A stretch of DNA of 64,000 bases. Origin: Nocardiopsis quinghaiensis (GTDB lineage Bacteria; Actinomycetota; Actinomycetes; Streptosporangiales; Streptosporangiaceae). The translations under genes and the position numbers were made by a program. The notes below the pieces were generated by a model, which was given only the letters and a program-made list of their open reading frames with translations, was not told where the DNA came from and did not search any database. The stretch lies in assembly GCF_008638365.1 (NCBI RefSeq), contig NZ_VWVU01000008.1:124001-188000 (forward strand), written 5' to 3'. Of this stretch, positions 1-8,370 are shown piece after piece (positions within the stretch are counted from its first letter, which is position 1; each line of letters opens with the position of its first letter).

Positions 1-342
1 CAGGACCGGCCGGAGGAAGAGGACGGGGCGCCGGAGGCCACCGCCTTCGAGGCGGTCACCGAGGACCCGGAACCGGTGACCGGCCACGGTGCCGAGGAGG
101 GGGACGGCGCCGGAGCCGAGGACGGCGGGGAGGGGACCGAGCCGTCGGCCGACGAGGGGGCCGAGCGCGTCGAGCCCTTCAGCTACCACGTTCCCGTCGG
201 CCCCTCAGGCGAGGCGGTCGGGGAGGACGGGGACTTCGGGGAGAACGAGGATTCCGGGGAGGACGGGGAGGGCGCCTCCGCCGTGGCCTGTGCCGCCGCC
301 TCGGAGCGCGACCCGGGCAGCAGCTCCGACGACGGCCGCTGA
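1..342 (+). CDS. C-terminal tail of a probable DivIVA/Wag31-family protein (5' end outside window)
   Basis: The reading frame is open from base 1 to a TGA at 340-342. It encodes a strongly acidic low-complexity tail rich in Glu, Asp, Gly and Ala, ending in a Ser/Asp stretch (SSSDDGR). No catalytic or membrane motif is visible. Family identity is inferred from position: in actinobacteria the polar-growth coiled-coil protein DivIVA usually sits next to ileS, and its C-terminus is often a long disordered acidic region. The conserved N-terminal DivIVA domain would lie upstream of this window, so the call cannot be confirmed here. The gene converges on ileS and shares its terminator. A different acidic-tailed protein is possible. 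Confidence 0.5.
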   Translation, partial: QDRPEEEDGAPEATAFEAVTEDPEPVTGHGAEEGDGAGAEDGGEGTEPSADEGAERVEPFSYHVPVGPSGEAVGEDGDFGENEDSGEDGEGASAVACAAASERDPGSSSDDGR

Positions 343-354
343 ACCCCGCACACG

Positions 355-394
355 GAGGACGGGCGCCGCTCCTGCCGGAGCGGCGCCCGTCCTC
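355..394. terminator. Bidirectional hairpin terminator between the divIVA-like gene and ileS
   Basis: An 18-bp perfect inverted repeat (355-372 with 377-394) closes a TGCC loop. It lies between two convergent genes, 12 bp after one stop codon and 14 bp from the other. There is no U-tract, as is usual for high-GC actinobacteria. Confidence 0.8.
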
Positions 395-408
395 GCCGAC
401 AGGCCCGA

Positions 409-3400
409 TCAGGCCTTGCGGAGCCCGAAGGTCACACCGAACTCCTCGGAGGAGACGGTATACGACTCCCCGTCCAGGGCACCGGGCGCGAACGTGTCGG
501 CCAGGACCTCGGCGGCGATCGCCCGGCCGTGCTCGTCGAGCGCCAGCTCGGTGGCCTCGTCCGTGGCCGACCACCACACCTCGATACGGTCCGACACGTC
601 CAGTCCGCTCCTCTTGCGGGCGTCCTGGAGCATCCGGACCATCTCGCGGGCCAGGCCGGCGCGGCGCAGCTCAGGCGTGAGCTCCAGGTCCAGGGCGACG
701 GTCTCACCGGACTCGGACGCCACCGCCCAGCCCTCACGGGGCTGCTCGGTCACCAGCAGCTCGTCGGCGCTGACCTCCACCGGCTCGTCCTCGACGTGTA
801 CCCGGGCCCAACCGGTGTCGCGTACCTGCCGCACCAGGGCGGCGGGGTCGGCGGCCTGGATGGCCTTGGCCACCAGCGGCGTGCGCTTGGCGAACCGCTT
901 GCCCAGCGCGCGGAAGTTCGGCTTCACGACGTAGTCCACCAGGTCGCCGCCCACCGAGGACAGCGAGTCCAGCGCGGTCACGTTCAGCTCGTCCGCGATC
1001 TGGCCGTGCAGCTGCTCCGGCAGGTCCGCGAAACCCGGGGCGCCCACCAGGGCGCGGGCCAGCGGCTGGCGGGTGCGCACCGCCGAGTCCACCCGGGCCG
1101 AGCGGCCCAGCTCCACCAGGCGGCGGGTCAGCGCCATGTCGCCGGACAGCTCCGGGTCGATGAGGTCCTCGCGCACCTTCGGCCACGGGGCCAGGTGCAC
1201 CGAGTCCGGCGCGTCCGGGCGGCGCAGCGCCGACCACACGTGGTCGGTCAGGAACGGCACGATCGGCGCCATCAGCAGCGTGACGGTCTCCAGGGCCTCG
1301 AACAGCGTCGCGAAGGCCGCCGCGCCCTCGGGGGTGTCGGCCCCGCCCCAGAAGCGGCGGCGGGAGCGGCGCACGTACCAGTTGGACACGTCGTCCACGA
1401 AGGCGGTCAGGCGGCGCCCGGCCGTGGTGGTGTCGAAGGAGTCCATCGCCTCGGTGACGTCCCGGACGACCTCGTTCAGCTCCGACAGCAGCCACCGGTC
1501 CAGCAGCGGCCGGTCCTGCGGCTCGGGGGCCGCGGCCAGCCTGGAGTGGTCCCAGCCCTCACCGGCGTTCGCGTACAGGGTGAGGAAGGAGACGGTGCTG
1601 TAGTAGGTCAGCAGCACCTTGCGGACGATCTCCTCCAGGGCGGCGTGGCCCACCCGGCGGGCGGTCCACGGTGAACCGCTGGCCAGCATGAACCAGCGCA
1701 GCGCGTCCGCGCCGTGTCGGTCCATCACCGGGATCGGCTCCATGACGTTGCCCAGGTGCTTGCTCATCTTGCGGCCGTCCTCGGCGAGGATGTGGCCGAG
1801 CACGACCACGTTCTCGAAGGAGTTCCGGCCGAACACCAGGGTGCTCACCGCCAGCAGCGAGTAGAACCAGCCGCGGGTCTGGTCGATGGCCTCGGAGATG
1901 TACTGCGCCGGGAAGTTGGCCCGGAAGGTCTCCTCGTCGTACTGCGGGGCGCCCCACTGGGCGAAGGGCATGGACCCGGAGTCGAACCAGGCGTCGATGA
2001 CCTCGGGGACGCGGCGGGCCACCCGCTCCTCCTCGGGCAGGGAGGGGTCGGCGTCCGGATCGGGGATGACGATGTCGTCGACGTAGGGCCGGTGCGGGTC
2101 CAGGGAGGACAGGTCCTGTCCGCTGAGGCGGCCCAGCTCCTCCAGGGATCCCACACAGATCTGGCGGCCGTCGGGGAACTCCCAGATCGGCAGCGGAGTG
2201 CCCCAGTAGCGGTTGCGGGACAGCGCCCAGTCGACGTTGCCGCGCAGCCACTCGCCGAAGCGGCCCTCCTTGACGTTCCCCGGGACCCAGTTGGTGGCCT
2301 GGTTCTGCCTGATGAGCTCGTCCTTGACCGCGGTGGTGCGGATGTACCAGGACGGGAGCGCGTAGTACAGCAGCGCCGTGTGGCAGCGCCAGCAGTGCGG
2401 GTAGGAGTGCTCGTAGTCCACGTGGCGGAAGAGCAGGCCGCGGTCCCTGAGATCGCGCACCAGGGTCTTGTCGGCCTCCTTGAAGAACACTCCGCCCACC
2501 AGGGGCAGGTCGTCCTCGAAGGTGCCGTCCGGGCGGACCGGGTTGACCACGGGCAGGCCGTAGGCGCGGCACACCAGCATGTCGTCGGCGCCGAAGGCGG
2601 GAGACTGGTGGACCAGGCCGGTACCGTCCTCCACCGTGACGTAGTCGGCGAGCACGATGTAGTGGGCGGGCTCGTCGAAGGGCACCAGGTCGAAGGGGCG
2701 CTCGTAGGTCCAGCGCTCCATCTCGTCGCCCTCGAAGCTCTCACCGGTGAGCTCCCAGCCCTCGCCGAGCACCTTCTCGAACAGCGGGCGGGCCACGAGC
2801 AGGCGCTCGTTACCGTCGGTGGCCACCACGTACTCCACCTCGGGGTGCACGGCCACTGCGGTGTTGGACACCAGCGTCCACGGGGTGGTCGTCCACACCA
2901 GCAGCGAGGTGGGGTGCTCGGGCGCGGCCAGCGGACCGGAGGTCACCGGGAAGCGCACGTACACCGACGGGTCGGTGACGGTCTCGTAGCCCTGGGCCAG
3001 CTCGTGGTCGGACAGGGTGGTGCCGCAGCGCGGGCAGTAGGGGCTGATCCGGTAGTCGCGGACCAGCAGCCCCTTGTCCCAGATCTGCTTGAGCGCCCAC
3101 CACACCGACTGCACGTACTGCGGGTCCATGGTGCGGTAGGCGTCGTCCATGTTCACCCAGTAGCCCATGCGCTCGGTCATGGCGGTGAACGCGTCCACGT
3201 TGCGCAGGACGGACTCGCGGCAGCGGTCGTTGAACTCGGCGATGCCGAAGGACTCGATGTCCTTCTTGCCGGACAGGCCCAACTCCTTCTCCACGGCGAC
3301 CTCGACGGGCAGGCCGTGGCAGTCCCAGCCCGCCTTGCGGTCCACGTGGTAGCCGCGCATGGTGCGGAAGCGCGGGAAGACGTCCTTGAACGCGCGGGCC

Positions 3401-3609
3401 TCGACGTGGTGCACGCCGGGCTGGCCGTTCGCGGTGGGCGGGCCCTCGTAGAAGACCCAGTTGGGGCCGCCGCGGGTCTGGTCGAGCGAGCGCTGGAAGA
3501 CGTTCTCCTTCGACCAGCGGCCGAGGGTCTCGCGCTCCATGGCGGGCAGGTCGATCTGCGCGGGCAGCTGGGGCAGCGCGCGGGATTCGGGCCGGGGGTC
3601 GTTGGCCAC
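409..3609 (-). CDS. ileS: Isoleucyl-tRNA synthetase
   Basis: Class Ia aminoacyl-tRNA synthetase that charges tRNA-Ile and edits misactivated valine in the cytoplasm. The 1066-residue product has the HIGH-equivalent motif in the form GVHH (residues 65-68, following GPPTANGQP), the conserved WDCHGLPVE segment, an inserted CP1 editing domain and the KMSKH signature at about residue 614. It ends with an anticodon-binding region and a C-terminal extension. The length and HIGH variant fit the long IleS type common in actinobacteria. The start is GTG at 3609, preceded on the minus strand by GGAAAGG about 7 nt upstream. The long 5' leader contains a T-box (separate entry), so expression should respond to uncharged tRNA-Ile. 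Confidence 0.97.
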   Translation of the reverse strand: MANDPRPESRALPQLPAQIDLPAMERETLGRWSKENVFQRSLDQTRGGPNWVFYEGPPTANGQPGVHHVEARAFKDVFPRFRTMRGYHVDRKAGWDCHGLPVEVAVEKELGLSGKKDIESFGIAEFNDRCRESVLRNVDAFTAMTERMGYWVNMDDAYRTMDPQYVQSVWWALKQIWDKGLLVRDYRISPYCPRCGTTLSDHELAQGYETVTDPSVYVRFPVTSGPLAAPEHPTSLLVWTTTPWTLVSNTAVAVHPEVEYVVATDGNERLLVARPLFEKVLGEGWELTGESFEGDEMERWTYERPFDLVPFDEPAHYIVLADYVTVEDGTGLVHQSPAFGADDMLVCRAYGLPVVNPVRPDGTFEDDLPLVGGVFFKEADKTLVRDLRDRGLLFRHVDYEHSYPHCWRCHTALLYYALPSWYIRTTAVKDELIRQNQATNWVPGNVKEGRFGEWLRGNVDWALSRNRYWGTPLPIWEFPDGRQICVGSLEELGRLSGQDLSSLDPHRPYVDDIVIPDPDADPSLPEEERVARRVPEVIDAWFDSGSMPFAQWGAPQYDEETFRANFPAQYISEAIDQTRGWFYSLLAVSTLVFGRNSFENVVVLGHILAEDGRKMSKHLGNVMEPIPVMDRHGADALRWFMLASGSPWTARRVGHAALEEIVRKVLLTYYSTVSFLTLYANAGEGWDHSRLAAAPEPQDRPLLDRWLLSELNEVVRDVTEAMDSFDTTTAGRRLTAFVDDVSNWYVRRSRRRFWGGADTPEGAAAFATLFEALETVTLLMAPIVPFLTDHVWSALRRPDAPDSVHLAPWPKVREDLIDPELSGDMALTRRLVELGRSARVDSAVRTRQPLARALVGAPGFADLPEQLHGQIADELNVTALDSLSSVGGDLVDYVVKPNFRALGKRFAKRTPLVAKAIQAADPAALVRQVRDTGWARVHVEDEPVEVSADELLVTEQPREGWAVASESGETVALDLELTPELRRAGLAREMVRMLQDARKRSGLDVSDRIEVWWSATDEATELALDEHGRAIAAEVLADTFAPGALDGESYTVSSEEFGVTFGLRKA

Positions 3610-3925
3610 CGTCGTACCTTTCCATCAGGGGTGTTCCTGACGGAGGGACGAGGCGCACGGCCCCGCGGTACCACCCTCCTTGGACCACGGCCACACCGCT
3701 GGGCGGCGGGCGGGTCCCTCTTCGTTGCGCTGTGCCGGTTCTACTGGGGTACTCGCCGTGCGGGCGCCCGTTCCTCCGGCGGCTCCGGGGTGATCTTCGC
3801 GCTGGTCGTGCCCCCGGGCTCCCACCACCCCCGGGTCGCTTGGCCGGGCCAGCCCTCCTAGGCTGTGTCCGTCCGGTCGGGGCCAGCACTACTCGTCCCC
3901 ATCGACACCTGGAGTCAGGATAACG
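3610..3925 (-). promoter_or_regulatory. T-box riboswitch leader of ileS (Ile specifier ATC), probably translational
   Basis: On the minus strand the about 310-nt leader carries a textbook T-box sequence, AGGGTGGTACCGCGG, at about 3678-3664. Upstream of it a Stem-I-like region has an ATC isoleucine codon (complement of 3794-3792) in the context AAGATCACC. There is no terminator between the T-box and the start codon. Instead the segment 3617-3649 can fold so that TCCGTCAGG pairs with CCTGATGGA, partly covering the GGAAAGG Shine-Dalgarno. This matches the translational T-boxes known for actinobacterial ileS. A -10-like TATCCT (complement of 3918-3923) marks the likely promoter. Confidence 0.88.
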
Positions 3926-3967
3926 CAGCGGGTGAGGCCCGCCGTGCAGTTCGTGGAGGGGGCCGTC

Positions 3968-4228
3968 ATGGCGGAGGGTGTGCGGGGCGCGGTCCTGGTG
4001 ACGCTGGCCGACCGCGAGGACGCCGAGGAGCTGGCCGAGCAGCTCCTGGAGCAGGGGTACGAGCCGTGCCTGGTGCACCGCGACATGCTCGCGGGCGAGG
4101 ACGACGCCGAGGACGTGGACTGGGTGGTCGAGGTGCGCACGGGGCCGCACGGCGGCCCGGCGGTGTTCGACGAGCCCCACCTGTCGGCGCTGGCGGAGGA
4201 CTACGGCGGTTTCGCGGTCGCGGAGTGA
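3968..4228 (+). CDS. Small conserved acidic protein of unknown function
   Basis: An 86-residue protein starting MAEGVRGAVLVTLADREDAEEL and ending FAVAE. ATG 3968 is preferred over an in-frame GTG at 3932 because GGAGGGGG sits 5 nt before it and because 3932 overlaps the ileS promoter region. It resembles a compact alpha/beta domain: a beta strand (GAVLVTL), an acidic amphipathic helix (EDAEELAEQLLEQGY), then strands around WVVEVRTGP. This layout is reminiscent of RraB-like or ACT-like folds, but no motif assigns a function. It is divergent from ileS and lies just upstream of the DksA remnant and lspA. It is likely a real gene because codon use and Shine-Dalgarno are good. Confidence 0.7.
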   Translation: MAEGVRGAVLVTLADREDAEELAEQLLEQGYEPCLVHRDMLAGEDDAEDVDWVVEVRTGPHGGPAVFDEPHLSALAEDYGGFAVAE

Positions 4229-4364
4229 CCCCGGAGCGTGTCGACGACGTGGCCCTGCCCCGGACGCGGTGCCGCCGGAAGTTCTGAGGGGCGTACCGCC
4301 TTGTACCGATGGAGGGCCCGGACCGTCCGGGACCACCCGCGGTACCGCCCGGGGGAGTGTCCGC

Positions 4365-4599
4365 GGGGACGGTGGCGCCGACACCGGGCCGGGGCCTTCC
4401 AGCGCGAACGCGATCCGGCGTTGGCCTACAATACTCGTGACCTGTTCGCCAAGGGCGAGCGGGCGATCGAACGGATGGACACGGGAACCCACAGGGGGTC
4501 TGTGACTCATGCGGTCGGGCCGTCGGGAAGGCACGCCTTCAGGCCTTTCCGCGCACGGCCCTGTGCGTCACCTGCGAACAGCTCGAGGAGCGTCGCTGA
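4365..4599 (+). pseudogene. DksA/TraR-type zinc-finger protein remnant with two apparent frameshifts
   Basis: Three frames together give one recognisable DksA/TraR C-terminal half. Frame 3 gives GDGGADTG (4365-4388). Frame 2 gives AFQRERDPALAYNTRDLF and then AKGERAIERMDTGTHRG (about 4394-4498). Frame 1 gives VCDSCGRAVGKARLQAFPR followed by TALCVTCEQLEERR and TGA (4498-4599). The four Cys of the zinc finger (CDSC and CVTC) are intact. Each junction needs one missing base in a G run (4391-4394 and 4494-4498). The N-terminal coiled coil expected upstream cannot be recognised, which favours real decay over two sequencing errors. A DksA/TraR gene occupies this slot next to lspA in Streptomyces, so this is the expected locus. 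Confidence 0.65.
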
Positions 4600-4628
4600 C
4601 TGAGGTAGAGCCCTCCGGGGACAGCAAC

Positions 4629-5258
4629 ATGACCACGACCGACAACACCGGCGCCCGTCCGCGCAGGTACCTTCTCCTGCTGCTCGTCGCGTTCACCGCG
4701 ATCGGCGCCGACTTCCTCACCAAGGAGTGGGTCCTGGCGGCCTTCTCCGAGGGCGAGAGACTCGACGTCATCGGCAGCATCCTCCAGTTCACCCTGGTGT
4801 TCAACACCGGTGCCGCCTTCTCCATGGGTACCGACTTCACGTGGGTGTTCACCTGTATCGCCAGCCTCGTGGTCCTCACCATCGGCTACATAGGCCTGCG
4901 CGTGCGCAGCGGTTGGTGGGCGGTGACGCTCGGCCTGATGATGGGCGGCGCCGCCGGAAACCTGCTGGACCGCTTCTTCCGCGACCCCGCCCCCTTCCAC
5001 GGCGCGGTGGTCGACTTCATCAGCGTGGGGGACTTCCCGGTCTTCAACATCGCCGACTCGTGCGTGGTCGTGGGTGCGGTCCTGGTGGTGGTGCTGACCT
5101 TCAGGGGACTCAACCTGGACGGCAGTGTCGTCGTGGACGAGCGCGGGGAGGGCGGCGGAGGCGCCGGCGGCGCCGCCGGCCCCACAGAGCCGGACGACAG
5201 CGGCGGCGGGGACTCCGACGCCGGTGAGAACGACGTGAGAGGGGGGAGAGACCAGTGA
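4629..5258 (+). CDS. lspA: Prolipoprotein signal peptidase (signal peptidase II)
   Basis: Integral-membrane aspartyl protease that cleaves lipoprotein signal peptides in front of the lipid-modified Cys. The 209-residue product has four predicted membrane helices. It has the family motifs FNTGAAFSM, the GNLLDR block (first catalytic Asp) and the block [20 protein letters not shown] (second catalytic Asp). The C-terminal 45 residues are a Gly/Asp-rich tail beyond the usual family length. ATG 4629 was chosen because the protein begins just before the first helix; the frame is open further upstream but overlaps the DksA remnant. It overlaps rluD by four bases (GTGA), so the two are translationally coupled. 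The substrate-binding lipoprotein at 59.5 kb is one predicted client. Confidence 0.95.
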   Translation: MTTTDNTGARPRRYLLLLLVAFTAIGADFLTKEWVLAAFSEGERLDVIGSILQFTLVFNTGAAFSMGTDFTWVFTCIASLVVLTIGYIGLRVRSGWWAVTLGLMMGGAAGNLLDRFFRDPAPFHGAVVDFISVGDFPVFNIADSCVVVGAVLVVVLTFRGLNLDGSVVVDERGEGGGGAGGAAGPTEPDDSGGGDSDAGENDVRGGRDQ

Positions 5259-6181
5259 GCGACACCCGTAGCCTGCCCGTGCCCGACGGGCTGGAAGGCG
5301 ACCGGCTCGACGCGGCCATCGCCCGCCTGTTCGGCCTGTCCCGTACCCGGGCCGCCGAGCTCATCGGTGACGGCGGCGTACTGGTCGACGGCTCCGAGGC
5401 GGGCAAGTCCGACCGCGTCCAGGCGGGGGCCTGGCTGGAGATCACCCTCCCGCCGCCGCCCACCGCCCCCGTCCCGCGCGCCGAGCCCGTCCCGGGCATG
5501 CGGATCGTGCACGAGGACGCCGACATCATCGTGGTGGACAAGCCGGTCGGCGTGGTCGCCCACCCCACGGTCGGCTGGACCGGGCCCACCGTCCTGGAGG
5601 GCCTCCTGGCCTCCGGGGTGCGGGTGGCCACCGGCGGCGCCGCCGAGCGCCAGGGCATCGTGCACCGGCTGGACGCCAACACCACCGGTCTGATGGTGGT
5701 CGCCAAGAGCGAGATCGCCTACAGCGTGCTCAAGCGGGCGTTCAAGGAGCGCACCGTGGACAAGCACTACCACACGCTCGTCCAGGGACACCCGGACCCG
5801 TTCCGGGGGACCGTGGACGCGCCGATCGACCGGCACCCGTCCGGTGACGGGCGCTGGGCCGTGGTCGCGGGCGGGCGCCCGTCGGTGACGCACTACGACA
5901 CGCAGGAGGCCTTCCGCGCCGCCAGCCTGCTGGAGGTCAAGCTGGAGACGGGCCGTACCCACCAGATCCGGGTGCACATGTCCGCGCTGCGGCACCCGTG
6001 CGTGGGCGACATGCTCTACGGAGCCGACCCGACGCTGGCCGAGCGGCTGGGCGTGCGCCGCCAGTGGCTGCACGCGGTACGGCTGGGCTTCGACCACCCC
6101 ACCGAGCACCGCCCGGTGGAGTTCTCCAGCCCCTACCCGGACGACCTCGCCGCCGCCGTCGAATCCCTGCGCGAGGACTGA
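5255..6181 (+). CDS. rluD: RluA-family 23S rRNA pseudouridine synthase (RluD-like)
   Basis: A 308-residue enzyme that isomerises uridine to pseudouridine in rRNA. The N-terminal about 65 residues form an S4 RNA-binding domain ([19 protein letters not shown]). The catalytic domain contains the signature [16 protein letters not shown] with its catalytic Asp, followed by KHYHTLVQG and the [10 protein letters not shown] motif. The GTG start at 5255 overlaps the lspA stop and has a strong GGGGGGAGAG Shine-Dalgarno inside the lspA tail. The lspA-rluD pair is conserved across bacteria. The paralogue most often found here is RluD (uridines of helix 69), but specificity within the RluA family is inferred from position only. 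Confidence 0.92.
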   Translation: MSDTRSLPVPDGLEGDRLDAAIARLFGLSRTRAAELIGDGGVLVDGSEAGKSDRVQAGAWLEITLPPPPTAPVPRAEPVPGMRIVHEDADIIVVDKPVGVVAHPTVGWTGPTVLEGLLASGVRVATGGAAERQGIVHRLDANTTGLMVVAKSEIAYSVLKRAFKERTVDKHYHTLVQGHPDPFRGTVDAPIDRHPSGDGRWAVVAGGRPSVTHYDTQEAFRAASLLEVKLETGRTHQIRVHMSALRHPCVGDMLYGADPTLAERLGVRRQWLHAVRLGFDHPTEHRPVEFSSPYPDDLAAAVESLRED

Positions 6182-6314
6182 TCCGGGCGGGCCCCGGACC
6201 GGACGGCGCACGGCCGCCCGGAACCGGTCCCGGCGGCGGCTTCGGCCGGGTCCGCCCGCCGGGGGCGACTTCGCGGCGCACCCCTTCCGGTTCCGGCGGA
6301 CGGTCCCAGGAGGG

Positions 6315-7286
6315 TCAACCTCGCCGCACGAGCAGGGCGAGGTGCCGGGTGCGGACCACGCCCTGGCACAGGGCCGCGCCCAGGATGATGACCACCGCGC
6401 CCAGCGGCTGGTTCCAGCGCAGGGTCTCGCCCATCAGCACGATCCCGGCGGTGATGGCCACCACCGGGGCTACGTAGGTGACCGTGGTCGCCACGGTCGC
6501 CCCGGCCTCCCGCACGATCGCGTACTGCAGGACGTAGGCGAGGCCGGTACCGAGGGCGCCCAGGACGCTCACCGACACCACCACCTGCCATGTCAGGTCC
6601 GTGGGAGCCTCGGTGAGCACCGGGACCAGCAGCACCAGCGGGACGGAGCCCAGCAGCAGCTGCAGTGCGCTCAGTTCCAGGGCGCCGTGCGCGCTGCCCG
6701 CCACGAAGCGGCGCAGGTAGGGGGTCCCGATCCCGTAGCAGGCGGTGGCTCCCACGACGAACAGCATGCCGACCACGGCTTCGCGGTCGCCGACGGCCAC
6801 CTCGCCGAGGGAGTTCCACACCCCGAACACGGTGAGCACGCCCAGGAATCCGATGCCCAGGCCGAGGACCCGGTCACGGTCGGGGCGCTCGTCGGAGAGC
6901 AGGAGCATCGAGAACACCACGCCGAAGAGCGGCGTCGAGGCGTTCACGATTCCCATGAGGGCGGAGGGGATCAGGTGCGCGGCGTACCCGAACAGGGTGA
7001 AGGGGATGGTGTTGAGCAGCAGGGCCGACACGAACAGGTGGCCCCACAGGCTCGGCGAGGCCGGCAGGCGACCGCCCCTCAGCAGCAGGATCACCAGCAG
7101 GGGGACGGCCCCGGTGACCATGCGTCCGAGGGCGATCTGCACGGGGGAGAGGGCCTCGGCCCCGACCTTCATGAACAGGAAGCTCATACCCCAGATCAGG
7201 GCGAGGAGGACGAACTTGGCGCGCCAGTCGGACAGCAGGCGGCGGGGGGCGGCGGACGGGGCGGACACGGGGGAGGCAACGGGCAT
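6315..7286 (-). CDS. EamA-family (DMT superfamily) transporter
   Basis: A 323-residue inner-membrane protein with about ten hydrophobic helices and the duplicated EamA repeat of the drug/metabolite exporter superfamily (for example FVLLALIWGMSFLFMKVGAE in the first half). A PGPR-like short Arg/Ala N-terminus precedes helix 1. Such proteins typically export amino acids or other small metabolites, but the substrate cannot be read from sequence. It is transcribed divergently from a LysR-type regulator across a 73-bp AT-richer spacer, the usual arrangement for a transporter controlled by its neighbour. The C-terminus ends in a short basic tail (VRTRHLALLVRRG). Confidence 0.9.
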   Translation of the reverse strand: MPVASPVSAPSAAPRRLLSDWRAKFVLLALIWGMSFLFMKVGAEALSPVQIALGRMVTGAVPLLVILLLRGGRLPASPSLWGHLFVSALLLNTIPFTLFGYAAHLIPSALMGIVNASTPLFGVVFSMLLLSDERPDRDRVLGLGIGFLGVLTVFGVWNSLGEVAVGDREAVVGMLFVVGATACYGIGTPYLRRFVAGSAHGALELSALQLLLGSVPLVLLVPVLTEAPTDLTWQVVVSVSVLGALGTGLAYVLQYAIVREAGATVATTVTYVAPVVAITAGIVLMGETLRWNQPLGAVVIILGAALCQGVVRTRHLALLVRRG

Positions 7287-7359
7287 GGGACGTTTCTAGC
7301 GTCGGCTGAGGTCTTAGGTCTACTTCGTATTTCTTAAGCCACGCGTTAGAGTCCCTTAC
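7287..7359. promoter_or_regulatory. Divergent promoter region between the EamA exporter and its LysR regulator
   Basis: A 73-bp spacer, AT-rich for this genome, lies between divergent start codons. It contains the imperfect dyad CTTAGG...TTAAGCC around 7311-7340, suitable for a LysR-type T-N11-A operator. The exact contact site is inferred. Confidence 0.5.
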
Positions 7360-8265
7360 ATGCTCAGCGTCGACCGGCTCCGGGTCCTCCACACCATCGC
7401 GGCGCACGGCTCCCTCAGCGCCGCCGCCGAAGTCCTCCACGTCACCAACTCCGCGGTCTCCCAGCAGCTCACCAAACTCGAACGCGAGGTCGGGCAGCCC
7501 CTCGTCGAACGCAACGGCCGCGGCGTCCGCCTCACCGACGCCGCCGAGCTCCTGGTCGAGCACACCGCCAGGATCCTGTCCATGGTCCAGCGCGCCGAGG
7601 CCGACCTGGAGGCGCACCGCGACGACGTCACGGGGCACCTGCGCCTGTCCGCCGCTCCCACCACCGTCCGCGGCCTCCTCCCGCACGCGCTCGCCTCCCT
7701 GCGCGAGGCCCATCCCGGCCTCCACGTGGAGCTGCACGAGGAGGAACCGCACGAGAGCGTGCCCGCCATGGCCCGGGGAGACGCCGACCTGGCCATGGTC
7801 ATCGACTGGGTCGGCGCCCCGCTGAGCCTGCCCGGCGGCATGAGCCGCACCCCGCTCATGGAGGACGTCGGCGACATCGCCCTGCCCGCCGACCACCCCC
7901 TCGCCCACCGCGAGCTCCTCGCCCCGGAGGAGATCCTCGACCTGCCCTGGATCAGCTGGTCGCGCGGATCGGTCTGCGACGACTGGCTGCACGGCATGAT
8001 CCGGGCGCGCGGAGGCGAGCCCACCATCATCCACAACGTGGAGGAGCACCAGACCAAGCTGGCGCTCATCGCCGCCGGGATCGGTGCCGCCGTCATGCCC
8101 CGCCTGGGGCGCGGCCCCCTGCCGGAGGGCGTACGGGTGGTGCCCGTACAGCCCGCGCTGGTGCGTCAGGTGTACGCGTTCTGGCGCACCGACGCCTCCC
8201 GGCGGCCGGGGATCCGCGCCACCGTCCGCGCGCTGCGCGAGGCGGCCGCCGCCTACGGGGAGTGA
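7360..8265 (+). CDS. LysR-family transcriptional regulator
   Basis: A 301-residue LysR-type regulator. Residues 3-62 form the winged helix-turn-helix (RLRVLHTIAAHGSLSAAAEV, then NSAVSQQLTKLEREVG and LVERNGRGVRLT). From about residue 90 onward is the two-lobed periplasmic-binding-protein-like effector domain (HLRLSAAPTTVRGLLPHAL, HVELHEEEP). It most likely controls the divergent EamA exporter gene, and itself, in response to an exported metabolite. The ATG at 7360 fits the family start closely, and no in-frame alternative fits better. The gene ends 105 bp before the convergent ThDP enzyme and shares a hairpin terminator with it. Confidence 0.93.
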   Translation: MLSVDRLRVLHTIAAHGSLSAAAEVLHVTNSAVSQQLTKLEREVGQPLVERNGRGVRLTDAAELLVEHTARILSMVQRAEADLEAHRDDVTGHLRLSAAPTTVRGLLPHALASLREAHPGLHVELHEEEPHESVPAMARGDADLAMVIDWVGAPLSLPGGMSRTPLMEDVGDIALPADHPLAHRELLAPEEILDLPWISWSRGSVCDDWLHGMIRARGGEPTIIHNVEEHQTKLALIAAGIGAAVMPRLGRGPLPEGVRVVPVQPALVRQVYAFWRTDASRRPGIRATVRALREAAAAYGE

Positions 8266-8269
8266 TCCA

Positions 8270-8307
8270 CCGCCACCGGCCCCGGCGTGCGCCGGGACCG
8301 GTGGCGG
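8270..8307. terminator. GC-rich hairpin terminator between convergent genes
   Basis: CCGCCACCGG (8270-8279) pairs with CCGGTGGCGG (8298-8307), with further pairing of CCCGGC and GCCGGG inside. It starts a few bases after the LysR stop codon and lies downstream of the ThDP enzyme gene. Confidence 0.65.
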
Positions 8308-8370
8308 CGCACGCCGGGATCTTGGAGAGGGACGGGGCGGCGACCGGGAACGGCGGCGGACCGAGTCCCC

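Noticed and set aside
2810-4534. A 574-codon minus-strand frame through the 5' part of ileS and the T-box
   Set aside because: Runs out of frame through ileS, its T-box leader and the DksA remnant. Composition is that of a shadow frame.
5255-6181. Specific naming as RluA or RluC
   Set aside because: Motifs do not separate RluA-family members; rluD is kept only because of the conserved lspA neighbourhood.
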